Assembly (NCBI GenBank): GCA_903923135.1
Contig: CAIXWN010000124.1
Location: 1-42,822 of the forward strand
Direction of reading: 5' to 3'
From: an uncultured Caulobacteraceae bacterium
GTDB taxonomy: Bacteria; Pseudomonadota; Alphaproteobacteria; Caulobacterales; Caulobacteraceae
DNA: 42,822 bases
Shown here: piece by piece, positions 1 through 8,822 of the stretch
Layout of the letters: each line of letters begins with the position of its first letter
Position numbering within the stretch: position 1 is the stretch's first letter
Notes under the pieces: generated by a model
Database searches by the model: none
The model's input: the letters and a program-made list of their open reading frames with translations, nothing else
What the model was told of the DNA's origin: nothing
Position numbers and translations under genes: made by a program

Positions 1-299
1 CCGCTGGCCACCAGGCCGAACAGCACCGCCTTGGCGTCGCGGCCGATCAGATAGAAGGCCGCCAGGGCAGAGGTCACCGCCACCAGCAGGTCGGCCAGGG
101 GGAAGGCCGATTCGAAGCCCATATAGACCGTGGCCAGCTGGACCACATCGGGGTTGTTCATGTTGCGCACGAAATCCGGCAGGGTCACGTCGCTGCGGAA
201 GAAGGCGATCCAGTAGGCGCAGACCAGTCCGGCCCCGCCGATGGCCAGGATGGCGGCGTGGAGGCGATCGGTCTTCGACAGGGTGAAGTCGTTACTCAT
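1..299 (-). CDS. Membrane protein, 3' end outside window
   Basis: The reading frame starts at an ATG at 299 and runs open to the window edge, giving 99 residues of N-terminus. Hydrophobic stretches near residues 15-31 and 70-85 look like membrane helices, separated by a short polar part with a YMGFESAFPLADLL sequence. The start overlaps the stop of the upstream gene (ATGA), so the two are translationally coupled and probably form one unit in the inner membrane. I do not recognise the family, and no catalytic motif is visible in the part present. Confidence 0.75.
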   Translation of the reverse strand, partial: MSNDFTLSKTDRLHAAILAIGGAGLVCAYWIAFFRSDVTLPDFVRNMNNPDVVQLATVYMGFESAFPLADLLVAVTSALAAFYLIGRDAKAVLFGLVAS

Positions 300-664
300 A
301 GACGCACCGGGGGAGGAGTCATGATCAGCCGCGCCAGCAGCACGACGGCCAGGGGCGCGAAGCCCCAAGTGAACCCCACGAAGGCGGCTTTGTCGATGGG
401 GCGCGCGATGCCCAGAAGCGGCCGCTCCGACCACGACCAGGCGTGAAGCCAGAACTCGTTGAGGCCTTCCACCAGAATGCCGATCACCGCCCCGACCATG
501 AACAGGACCGGGAAGATGCCGCTCATGGCGTGACGCCCGCCGATCACCCAGCCCACGCCGTAACCCTGGACCAGACCGAACATAACCAGGATGTTCACGG
601 CCACGAACAGGGGCGAGCGATAGCGCCAGAGATCGAACAGCCGCGCCAGCGTCTCGACACCCAC
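296..664 (-). CDS. Small integral membrane protein, start uncertain
   Basis: About 122 residues with at least three hydrophobic segments (roughly residues 18-34, 48-65 and 95-113 from the GTG at 664). The function is not recognised. The frame is open upstream to 757 and the extra residues form another good membrane helix (GLPLACFVVGLAIGV). The true start may therefore be a CTG at 715, which has GGAG seven bases upstream, rather than the GTG at 664. No ATG, GTG or TTG exists in this frame upstream of 664. The gene overlaps the next membrane gene by four bases (ATGA), suggesting a two-gene operon. Confidence 0.7.
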   Translation of the reverse strand: MGVETLARLFDLWRYRSPLFVAVNILVMFGLVQGYGVGWVIGGRHAMSGIFPVLFMVGAVIGILVEGLNEFWLHAWSWSERPLLGIARPIDKAAFVGFTWGFAPLAVVLLARLIMTPPPVRL

Positions 665-797
665 GCCGATGGCCAGGCCGACGACGAAACAGGCCAGGGG
701 CAGGCCTATGGACAGGGCGGAACTCCGGGGGGCTCGGGGCGCTTGGGCGGAACGGATTTAGGCTGGGCCCAGGGGGGCGAGTCAAGCCGCCGGGCCG

Positions 798-1331
798 TCA
801 GATCGGGCAGCTGGCCACCTCAAGCTGCAGCATCGCCAGCACCCGGCCGAAACCGATGTACTGGCCGGCCATCATCGACAGCTCCAGGAACTCCGCGTCG
901 GAGAAGTGACCGCGCATGGCCGCCACGTCCTCGTCGGTGATGTTGTGGTGATCCACCGCCATCTTCTCGGCGAAATGGATGGCGGCGCGTTCGCGCGGGG
1001 TGAAGCCGGCGTCGTCGGCGTGATCGACGCCGGAGGCGGCCTCGTCCTCGCTGACCACGGTCGGCGCCATGCGCACGCTCTTGCACAGTACGCAGCCGTT
1101 GAGGGTGGCGATGCGAAGGCGGATCAGTTCCTTCAGCCGCGGCTCGAGCAGGCCTTCGCCGCCGGTGTGCCAGGGGTGGTAGAAGGTCTGGTAGGCCTTC
1201 ACCAGGTCGGGATGGGGACCGAACACCCTGGCAAAGTTGCGGCCGAGGTCGTTGTCGGGCGGCGTGGCGTCGTGGATCGCCTTAAGATAGGGCGGCAGGG
1301 CGTCGGCTTCGATCAGCGGCATGCGGGACAT
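798..1331 (-). CDS. AhpD-like / carboxymuconolactone decarboxylase family protein
   Basis: This 177-residue protein has the C-x2-C core of the AhpD-like fold (C80, C83, in NGCVLC). E68 lies twelve residues before C80, as the active-site Glu does in AhpD. The position of the AhpD proton-relay His, four residues after the second Cys, is Arg here (R87), so alkylhydroperoxidase activity is uncertain. The start ATG at 1331 is preceded by GGAGGAG; an in-frame GTG-type start further upstream would add 18 unlikely residues. Family members are small cytoplasmic thiol-disulfide or peroxidase-like proteins. The next gene downstream on the same strand begins after a gap that includes a divergent spacer, so co-transcription is unclear. 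Confidence 0.85.
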   Translation of the reverse strand: MSRMPLIEADALPPYLKAIHDATPPDNDLGRNFARVFGPHPDLVKAYQTFYHPWHTGGEGLLEPRLKELIRLRIATLNGCVLCKSVRMAPTVVSEDEAASGVDHADDAGFTPRERAAIHFAEKMAVDHHNITDEDVAAMRGHFSDAEFLELSMMAGQYIGFGRVLAMLQLEVASCPI

Positions 1332-1418
1332 GGGGGCTCCTCCGGGTGACGGCGCGACGCTAGATCGGCCGGACGTGGTGGGCAACGGCGCCCCGGCGGA
1401 AGCCTGGGCTTGGCCGCC

Positions 1419-2387
1419 TCAGGGGATCAGCACGGTCGCCCCGGTGGTGGCGCGGCTGTGCAGGGCCTCGTGCGCCGCGCGGGCCTCCGAGAGCGGGAAC
1501 CTCTGGTTCACGGCGATGTTGACCACCCCCGCGGCGATGGCGGCGAACAGGTCGTCGGCGGTCTCGCGCAGTTCGCGGCCGTTGCGGGTGTAGCTCGCCA
1601 GGGTGGGGCGGGTCAGATAGAGCGAGCCCCTGGCGCTGAGGAGGCCCGGGTCGACCGGCGGGACGGCGCCCGAGGCGTTGCCGAAGCTGACCATAAGGCC
1701 GCGCACGGCCAGGCAGTCGATCGAGCCGGCGAAGGTGTCCCTGCCGATGGAATCATAGACCACCGGCACGCCCTCGCCGCCGGTCAGGTCGCGCACCTGG
1801 CGGACCCAGTCGCCGCCGCGGGTGTTGAGCACATGGGCGTAGCCGTTGGCCTGGGCGAGGGGGATCTTGCCGTCGTCGCCCACCGAGCCGATCACCGTGG
1901 CGCCCAGATGGCGGGCCCACTGGCCGGCGATCAGACCCACCCCGCCCGCCGCGGCGTGGAAGAGGATCGTCTGGCCGGGCTGAACCGCATAGGTGCGCTT
2001 GAGCAGATACTGCGCGGTCATCCCCTTGAGCAGGGCCGCCGCGGCGGTCTCGTCGCTGACCCCGGCCGGGAGGCTCACCAGCCGGTCGGCCGCCACATTG
2101 GCCGCCTCGGCGTAGGCTCCCAGCGCGCCGGCATAGGCGACGCGGTCGCCGGCCTTCAGGCCCGTGACGCCGGCGCCGACGGCCTCGACCACCCCGGCCG
2201 CCTCCGTGCCGAGGCCCGAGGGCAGGGGCAGGCGATAGAGGCCCGAGCGGTGATAGGTGTCGATGAAGTTGACGCCGATGACGGTGTGGCGCACCCGCGC
2301 CTCGCCGGGGCCGGGCGGGGCGAGGTCGACGTCGACAAACTCGAGCACCTCGGGGCCGCCGGCCTGGCTGAATCGGATCGCCTTCAT
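1419..2387 (-). CDS. NADPH:quinone oxidoreductase-like zinc-free MDR protein
   Basis: A 322-residue medium-chain dehydrogenase/reductase. The N-terminal GroES-like part carries the GVNFIDTYHRSGLY sequence typical of quinone oxidoreductases. The nucleotide-binding part has AAAGGVG at residues 145-151, the NADPH-binding turn of the Qor group. The zinc-ligand cysteines of alcohol dehydrogenases are absent. It probably reduces quinones or enals with NADPH in the cytoplasm. The ATG at 2387 (MKAIRF) has GGGAG nearby and matches the family N-terminus, so the start five codons further up is not preferred. Neighbours on the same strand are a metal-dependent hydrolase upstream and an AhpD-like protein downstream. 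Confidence 0.9.
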   Translation of the reverse strand: MKAIRFSQAGGPEVLEFVDVDLAPPGPGEARVRHTVIGVNFIDTYHRSGLYRLPLPSGLGTEAAGVVEAVGAGVTGLKAGDRVAYAGALGAYAEAANVAADRLVSLPAGVSDETAAAALLKGMTAQYLLKRTYAVQPGQTILFHAAAGGVGLIAGQWARHLGATVIGSVGDDGKIPLAQANGYAHVLNTRGGDWVRQVRDLTGGEGVPVVYDSIGRDTFAGSIDCLAVRGLMVSFGNASGAVPPVDPGLLSARGSLYLTRPTLASYTRNGRELRETADDLFAAIAAGVVNIAVNQRFPLSEARAAHEALHSRATTGATVLIP

Positions 2388-2469
2388 CGCTGTCTCCCGC
2401 ATCCCGGCGCGTCGGCCGGAAGCGTCGACTATTGCCCGGTTTCCGGGGTCACGGCCAGCGGCGCCGGGG

Positions 2470-3315
2470 TCAGGCCGCGTGGGGCGCAGCCGGAAACCTC
2501 TGGCGCCAGGCGTCGAGCAGGTCGCGGTTGTCGTGGCTCCAGGGATGGAAGTCGACCCGGTACCAGTCGGCGTAGGTCTTCCAGCTCTTGCGGAAGAGGC
2601 CGGGCTTGCCGAACAGGAACCACAGGGCGCGGGCGTGCGCCTCCACCGGGTTCATGCCGTCGGCCTCGAGCAGCATGGCCGCGAAGTGGGCGATGTTGCG
2701 GGTGAACAGCAGCGTGACGATGCGCATGGTCCGGTTGCGGACGGTCTGGCGCTGCTTCCGGGTCCAGTCCCTGGTGACCTCAAGGAAGACGTCGTAGGCG
2801 ACGGCCTTGTGCTCGGTCTCCTCCATGGCGTGCCACTGCCAGAGCCGGGCGATGTCGGCCGGGGCGCTGGCGAGCAGACTGTCGTCCTGCAGGAACCAGT
2901 CGGCCATCATCGCCGTGAAGTGCTCCAGGGCGATGGTCACGCAGAGCATGGTCATCGGTCCGCGCTCGCGCATCATGGCGGTCCGCCGGCGCATCTCGGC
3001 CTCGATGGCCTCCACCGGATAGTGGCCGCGGTCGAGCAGGGCGTTGAGCGAGATGTGCTCGCGCGAGTGGATCGCCTCCTGGGCGATGAAGGCCCGCGCC
3101 TCCTCCAGCAACCGGCCGGAAAGCTGCGGGCGATAGTGCCGCACGGCGTCCATGAACATCCGCTCGCCCTCGGGAAACACCAGGGACAGGGCGTTGAACA
3201 CGGCCGTGCCGACGCGGTCGCCGCTGAGCCAGGCGTTTGACTTTCCGCCGTCGTTGGCGAAGTGCAGGTCGCGGGGGGTCACGGTCACGGGGTCGAAAGC
3301 GGCGATCGCGGTCAT
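2470..3315 (-). CDS. COG3687-type predicted metal-dependent hydrolase
   Basis: This 281-residue protein resembles the COG3687/PF10118 metal-dependent hydrolase family. Visible metal-ligand candidates lie in three helices: E80, H83 and H87 (QEAIHSREH), E131/H132 (LEHF) and E165/E166/H169 (MEETEHK). This spacing recalls ferritin-like diiron proteins. The biochemical role of the family is not settled. Its start lies only 29 bases from the start of a divergent TetR regulator, so that regulator may control it. It sits next to lipid or xenobiotic catabolic genes. No signal peptide is seen. Confidence 0.8.
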   Translation of the reverse strand: MTAIAAFDPVTVTPRDLHFANDGGKSNAWLSGDRVGTAVFNALSLVFPEGERMFMDAVRHYRPQLSGRLLEEARAFIAQEAIHSREHISLNALLDRGHYPVEAIEAEMRRRTAMMRERGPMTMLCVTIALEHFTAMMADWFLQDDSLLASAPADIARLWQWHAMEETEHKAVAYDVFLEVTRDWTRKQRQTVRNRTMRIVTLLFTRNIAHFAAMLLEADGMNPVEAHARALWFLFGKPGLFRKSWKTYADWYRVDFHPWSHDNRDLLDAWRQRFPAAPHAA

Positions 3316-3344
3316 GGGGGAAATCTCCGGAGTGTCAGGCCTAG

Positions 3345-3977
3345 ATGGATATTATTGATAAAAATGTCAACAAAACTTCCGCCGCCGAGCCGCGCCGCCG
3401 GCGCCAGCCCGAGGCGGCGCGCGAGAACATCCTCGCGGCGGCGGAGGCGATGCTCATCGAGGCCGGCCCGCAGTCGCTGAAGCTGGCCGACACCGCCCGG
3501 GCGGCGGGGGTCTCCAACGCCTCGGTGCTGCACTACTTCGGCTCGACCGACGGCGTCCAGACGGCGCTGATGGAGCGCATGGTCCGCCAGCTGGTGGACC
3601 AGGTCCTGGCGATCAGCCCCCGGGGCGCGGCGTCGATCGAGACCGCCGCGGAGGGCATCATCGCGCTGTTCGACGCCTTCGAGGCCCGGGGCGCGGCGCG
3701 GCTGGCCGCCTGGCTGGAGCTCACCGGGGAATCGCGACGCCTCACGGTGGTCCGCGCCGCGGTGCAGGAGGTGGTCGCCGCGAGGGCGGGCTGGTTCGCC
3801 GCCGTTCCCGGCGAGGCGATGGAGGATTTCATGCTGGCCTCGATCTCCCTGGCCCTGGGCGTGGGCCTGTTCGGGCCGACCCTCACCGACCTGCTGGGCA
3901 AGCCCGCGGGCCGCGCGCGGGAGGTGGCGCTGCGCCTGCTGCTGGGCCAGCTGCAGAACGCCATCACCGCCATTTGA
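3345..3977 (+). CDS. TetR/AcrR family transcriptional regulator
   Basis: A 210-residue repressor-like protein. The N-terminal helix-turn-helix spans about residues 25-70, with the recognition part AAGVSNASVLHYFGSTDGV. The C-terminal ligand-binding region has no family-specific signature I can name. No alternative start codon exists before residue 35, so the ATG at 3345 is kept even though the first ten codons are AT-rich and unlike the rest. The gene diverges from the COG3687 hydrolase and is followed after about 60 bases by the SDR-thiolase-acyl-CoA dehydrogenase run. It is therefore the likely local regulator, with an acyl-CoA or similar molecule as possible effector. Confidence 0.9.
   Translation: MDIIDKNVNKTSAAEPRRRRQPEAARENILAAAEAMLIEAGPQSLKLADTARAAGVSNASVLHYFGSTDGVQTALMERMVRQLVDQVLAISPRGAASIETAAEGIIALFDAFEARGAARLAAWLELTGESRRLTVVRAAVQEVVAARAGWFAAVPGEAMEDFMLASISLALGVGLFGPTLTDLLGKPAGRAREVALRLLLGQLQNAITAI
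3355..3370. promoter_or_regulatory. Imperfect dyad, candidate TetR operator
   Basis: TTGATA-AAAA-TGTCAA is an imperfect inverted repeat (five of six arm positions pair) in an unusually AT-rich stretch. It lies at codons 4-9 of the TetR gene and 40 bases from the divergent hydrolase start. TetR proteins often bind such dyads between divergent genes. Binding here is inferred only from symmetry, base composition and place. Confidence 0.35.
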
Positions 3978-4037
3978 CTTCCCGAGCGGGAACGCCCGAC
4001 GATGTCCGCGACCCTTCACGAAAAAGAGCCCCCGACG

Positions 4038-4820
<783 letters not shown>

Positions 4821-4873
4821 ACCCTGGTCCAACGAACCCTGCTTACAGAAACCTCCCGGAAGGAAACCCACCC

Positions 4874-6115
4874 ATGACCGACGCCCTGATCATCGACGCC
4901 GTCCGCACCCCCCGCGGCGTCGGCAAGTACCCCAAAGGCGCCCTGTCGCAGATCCACCCCCAGCGGCTCGGGTCGACCGTGCTGAAGGCCCTGGCCGAGC
5001 GCAACAACCTCAACACCGCCGAGGTTGACGACGTGATCTGGGGCACCAGCTCCCAGCGCGGCGGCCAGAGCTGCGACCTGGGGCGGATGAGCGCCCTGGA
5101 CGCCGGCTATGACATCCGCGCCAGCGGCGTCACCCTCGATCGCTTCTGCGGCTCCGGGATCACCGCGGTGAACCTGGCGGCGGCGACCATCATGGCCGGC
5201 ATGGCCGATCTGGTGGTGGCCGGCGGCACGGAGATGATGTCGATGCCCAACCGCCGCTCGGCCGAGGACGGCCCGCCGCTGTTCGACACCGGCAACCTGC
5301 ATCTGCGCGCCCTGCACCCGCAGACCAACCAGGGCGTCTGCGCCGACACCATCGCCACCCTGGAGGGCATCACCCGCGAGGCGATCGACGCCCTGGCCCT
5401 GGAGAGCCAGCGCCGCGCCGCCGTGGCCATCGCCGAGGGCCGTTTCGATCGCAGCCTGATCCCCGTCCACAACGACGACGGCTCGGTCGCCCTGGACCAT
5501 GAGGAGTTCCCCCGCCCGCAGACCACGCTGGAGGGCCTCGCCGGCCTGAAGCCGTCGTTCGAGGCCCTGGCCGACGTGCCGCTCAATGCGGAAGGCCTGA
5601 CCTTCCGCAAGCTGATCCTGGCCAAGTATCCGGACGTGAAGATCAATCACATCCACCACGCCGGCAATTCGTCGGGCGTGGTCGACGGCTCCGGCGCCCT
5701 GCTGCTGGCCTCGCCGGAGTACGCCAAGGCCCACGGCCTCAAGCCCCGGGCCCGGGTGGTGGCGATCGCCAACCAAGGCGACTGTCCGACCCTGATGCTG
5801 AACGCCCCGGTTCCGGCGGCGCGCCGCGTGCTGGCCAAGGCCGGCCTGACGATCGACGACATCGACCTGTGGGAGATCAACGAGGCCTTCGCCGTGGTGG
5901 CCGAGAAGTTCATGCGCGACCTGAAGCTCGACCGGGAGAAGGTCAATGTGAACGGCGGCGCCATGGCGCTGGGTCATCCCATCGGCGCCACCGGCTCGAT
6001 GCTCATCGGCACGGTGCTCGACGAACTGGAGCGCCGCGACCTCAAGCGCGGCCTGGTGACCATGTGCGCCGGCGGCGGCATGGCGCCGGCGATCATCATC
6101 GAGCGGCTCAACTAG
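4874..6115 (+). CDS. Acetyl-CoA C-acetyltransferase (thiolase)
   Basis: A 413-residue thiolase with all active-site signatures. These are the nucleophile C92 in RFCGSG, NEAFA at 336-340, H368 in GHPIGATGS and C398 in CAGGG. Thiolases cleave 3-ketoacyl-CoA with CoA to acetyl-CoA and a shortened acyl-CoA, or run the reverse. The start ATG follows GGAAGGAAA at a good distance. It is placed between the SDR (3-hydroxyacyl-CoA dehydrogenase-like) and an acyl-CoA dehydrogenase, giving three of the four beta-oxidation steps in a row. A hydratase is not in this run but one exists at 21.6-22.4 kb. Confidence 0.93.
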   Translation: MTDALIIDAVRTPRGVGKYPKGALSQIHPQRLGSTVLKALAERNNLNTAEVDDVIWGTSSQRGGQSCDLGRMSALDAGYDIRASGVTLDRFCGSGITAVNLAAATIMAGMADLVVAGGTEMMSMPNRRSAEDGPPLFDTGNLHLRALHPQTNQGVCADTIATLEGITREAIDALALESQRRAAVAIAEGRFDRSLIPVHNDDGSVALDHEEFPRPQTTLEGLAGLKPSFEALADVPLNAEGLTFRKLILAKYPDVKINHIHHAGNSSGVVDGSGALLLASPEYAKAHGLKPRARVVAIANQGDCPTLMLNAPVPAARRVLAKAGLTIDDIDLWEINEAFAVVAEKFMRDLKLDREKVNVNGGAMALGHPIGATGSMLIGTVLDELERRDLKRGLVTMCAGGGMAPAIIIERLN

Positions 6116-6137
6116 GCGCGCGGGAGACCCGGCGGTC

Positions 6138-7340
6138 ATGGATCTCGCCCTGACGGCGGAAGAGCGGACCTTCCAGGCGGAGGTCCGCGCCTTCCTCGAT
6201 GAAGCCCTGACCCCGGACCTGCGGGCGGCCGGGCGCCTGACCACCAGCGTGTTCAGCGAGCCCGAGTTCAACCTGCCCTGGCAACGCAAGCTCCACGCCA
6301 AGGGCTGGGTCGCCCCCGCCTGGCCGGTGGAGTACGGCGGGCCCGGGTGGAGCGAGATGCAGCGGGCGATTTTTGCCGCAGAATGCGCCCTGGCCGGGGC
6401 GCCGTCGCTGTCGCCGATGGGCCTGCGGATGGTCGGGCCCTGCATCATGGGCTACGGCACCGCCGAGCAGAAAGCCTACTATCTTCCACGTATCCTCAGG
6501 GGCGAGGACTACTGGTGCCAGGGCTACAGCGAGCCTGGCTCCGGCTCGGACCTGGCCTCGCTGCAGCTGCGCGCCGACAGCGACGACGACGACTATGTGC
6601 TCAACGGCTCGAAGATCTGGACCACCCACGCCCACCACGCCAACAGGATGTTCTGCCTGGTGCGGACCCGCTTCGACGGCAAACCGCAGCAGGGGATCAC
6701 CTTCCTGCTGCTGGCGATGACCACCCCCGGGATTACGGTCAAACCGATCATCACCCTGGCCGGCGAGCACGAGGTCAACCAGGTGTTCTTCGACGACGTG
6801 CGCGTTCCCAAGTCGGGCCGGCTGGGCGAGGAGAACAAGGGCTGGACGGTGGCCAAGTATCTTCTGGAGTTCGAGCGCGGCGGCGGCTCGGCGCCCGGGC
6901 TGAAGGTGGCGCTGGGCCGGGTGCGGGCGATGGCGGCGGCCGAGGCGGCCGGCGACGGCGGGCGGCTGATCCAGGACGGCGACTTCCGCGCCCGTCTCGC
7001 CGCGGCCGAGGTGGCCATCGAGGCGATCGAGATGACCGAGCACCGGGTTCTCGCCGACCTCGCCGGCGGCCGCAATCCGGGACCGGCGTCCTCCATGCTC
7101 AAGACCCAGGGCACCGAGGCGATGCAGGCGATCGACGAACTGACCATCGACGTGGCGGCCTTTCATGGCTGGGTCGACCAGCCCCTGGCCCGCCGCCCCG
7201 GCGCCAATGTGCCGCCGGTCGGGCCGGCGCACAGCCTGACGGCCATGCCGCGCTATCTGAACAACCGCGCGGCCTCGATCTACGGCGGGTCCAACCAGAT
7301 CCAGCGGGACATCATGGCCCGCCTGCTCCTGGGGCTGTGA
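6138..7340 (+). CDS. Acyl-CoA dehydrogenase family protein
   Basis: A 400-residue FAD enzyme of the acyl-CoA dehydrogenase family. It has the substrate/FAD region GYSEPGSGSDLASLQ, the WTTHAH region, and the C-terminal IYGGSNQIQRDIMAR. It would oxidise an acyl-CoA to the 2-enoyl-CoA, passing electrons to ETF. In medium-chain enzymes the catalytic Glu is in IYEG; here that place is Gly. The Glu in FERGG (around residues 250-255) may serve instead, as in isovaleryl-CoA type enzymes, or the protein could be a subunit of a heteromer. It starts 22 bases after the thiolase and is followed within two bases by the PHP-domain gene. Confidence 0.9.
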   Translation: MDLALTAEERTFQAEVRAFLDEALTPDLRAAGRLTTSVFSEPEFNLPWQRKLHAKGWVAPAWPVEYGGPGWSEMQRAIFAAECALAGAPSLSPMGLRMVGPCIMGYGTAEQKAYYLPRILRGEDYWCQGYSEPGSGSDLASLQLRADSDDDDYVLNGSKIWTTHAHHANRMFCLVRTRFDGKPQQGITFLLLAMTTPGITVKPIITLAGEHEVNQVFFDDVRVPKSGRLGEENKGWTVAKYLLEFERGGGSAPGLKVALGRVRAMAAAEAAGDGGRLIQDGDFRARLAAAEVAIEAIEMTEHRVLADLAGGRNPGPASSMLKTQGTEAMQAIDELTIDVAAFHGWVDQPLARRPGANVPPVGPAHSLTAMPRYLNNRAASIYGGSNQIQRDIMARLLLGL

Positions 7341-7342
7341 CG

Positions 7343-8815
7343 ATGGGGCCCCTGCGGTGGCTGGCGCGCCTGGCGGCGCTGGCTGTCGCCGGGGCGGCCG
7401 TGGCGGGCCAGCCGGCGCCCGACCGCGTCCTGCGCGGAACCCTCACGCGCGCCGACCACCAGACCTGGCGGGAGATCCCCTTCGACGTGCCCCGCGACGT
7501 CGACCGGCTGACGGTCACATTCGCCTATGGCGGGCGCGATCAGCACACCACCGTCGATCTGGGCGTGCTCGATCCCGGCGGCTTCCGCGGCTGGAGCGGC
7601 GGGAACAAGGCCGGTTTCACCCTCTCGGCGCGCGACGCCACGCCGTCCTATCTGCCCGGGCCGATCGCGCCGGGACGCTGGCTGCTGCTGCTCGGCGTCG
7701 CCAACCTGCGCCCGGGCGTCCGGTCGGACTATGTCGCCGAGATCCGCTTCGGCCATGGCGAGGCCGCCGCCGCGGCGCCGCTGCAGTCCGGGCCGGCCTG
7801 GTATCGCGGCGACCTGCACACCCACAGCGCACACAGCGACGCGACCTGCGCCAGCCAGTCCGGCGTGATGGTCCCCTGTCCGGTGTTCCGCACCCTCGAA
7901 GCGGCGGCGGCGCGGGGGCTCGATTTCGTGGTGGTCAGCGACCACAACACCGTCTCCCAGGACCAGGAGCTGCTGGCGCTGCAGCCCCTCTTCGACCGGC
8001 TGCTGCTGATTCCGGGCGAGGAGGTCACCACCTTTCACGGTCATCTGGGCGTGATCGGCGCGGCGGGCTGGACGGACTTCCGCCTGGGCGGGCCGACCGT
8101 TCCGGACGTGGCGGCGCTGCTGGACGCCGTCGGCCGCACGGGCGGTCTGGCGATCATCAACCATCCGGCCCTGCCCTCGGGCGAGGCCTGCCTCGGGTGC
8201 GGCTGGACCGCGGCCGGGACGCCATTCCCGCGGATCGCCGGGATCGAGGTGGTCAACGGCGGCGTCGCGGACGGCCCGCTGTCCGGCCTGGCCTTCTGGG
8301 AAGGCCGCCTGAACGCCGGCGACCGCCTCGCCGCCGTCGGCGGCAGCGACAATCACCGCCCGGACGCGGCTCCCGACGCCTTCGCCGCGGTCGGCCGGCC
8401 GACCACCGTGGTGTGGGCGCAGGCGCTGTCGCGGCCGGAGATCCTGGCCGCAATCTCCGCCGGTCACGTCTTCATCGACGTGGAGGGTACGCGCGACCGG
8501 GTGCTGGAGCTGACCAGCGGCGGGGCGCGCATGGGCGACGTCCTGGACACCTGCGGACCCGTGAGCGGCTTTGACGCCCATGTGGCCGGCGCCCCGGGGG
8601 CGCTCTGGCGGGTGATCGCCGACGGCCGGCCGGCCTCGCCGGTCGGCGGTCCCGCCGAGGGACGGGTCGGCGGACCGGACGCGCGCTGGTCGTTCACCCT
8701 TCCCACGGCGGGTGTCCGGTGGGTGCGGCTGGAGGCGCGCACGGCCGACGGCCGCCGCGCCCTGCTGATCGGCAACCCGATCTATCTTCGCCGCCCGGTG
8801 GGCTGCGCGGGTTGA
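7343..8815 (+). CDS. Exported PHP-domain metallohydrolase (CehA/McbA-like)
   Basis: A 490-residue protein with an N-terminal signal peptide (RWLARLAALAVAGAAVAG). An N-terminal beta-sandwich-like part reaches about residue 145, followed by a PHP-type metal site. The site residues are H159/H161 (DLHTHS), D200/H201 (SDHN), E226/E227, H232/H234, H274 (NHP) and D336/H338 (GSDNH). The set matches CehA/McbA-type metallohydrolases, which hydrolyse carbamate or phosphoester bonds; the substrate here is unknown. The start ATG at 7343 lies directly after the stop of the acyl-CoA dehydrogenase, so it is probably the last gene of that operon. It ends seven bases from the convergent next gene. Confidence 0.85.
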   Translation: MGPLRWLARLAALAVAGAAVAGQPAPDRVLRGTLTRADHQTWREIPFDVPRDVDRLTVTFAYGGRDQHTTVDLGVLDPGGFRGWSGGNKAGFTLSARDATPSYLPGPIAPGRWLLLLGVANLRPGVRSDYVAEIRFGHGEAAAAAPLQSGPAWYRGDLHTHSAHSDATCASQSGVMVPCPVFRTLEAAAARGLDFVVVSDHNTVSQDQELLALQPLFDRLLLIPGEEVTTFHGHLGVIGAAGWTDFRLGGPTVPDVAALLDAVGRTGGLAIINHPALPSGEACLGCGWTAAGTPFPRIAGIEVVNGGVADGPLSGLAFWEGRLNAGDRLAAVGGSDNHRPDAAPDAFAAVGRPTTVVWAQALSRPEILAAISAGHVFIDVEGTRDRVLELTSGGARMGDVLDTCGPVSGFDAHVAGAPGALWRVIADGRPASPVGGPAEGRVGGPDARWSFTLPTAGVRWVRLEARTADGRRALLIGNPIYLRRPVGCAG

Positions 8816-8822
8816 ACGGTGG

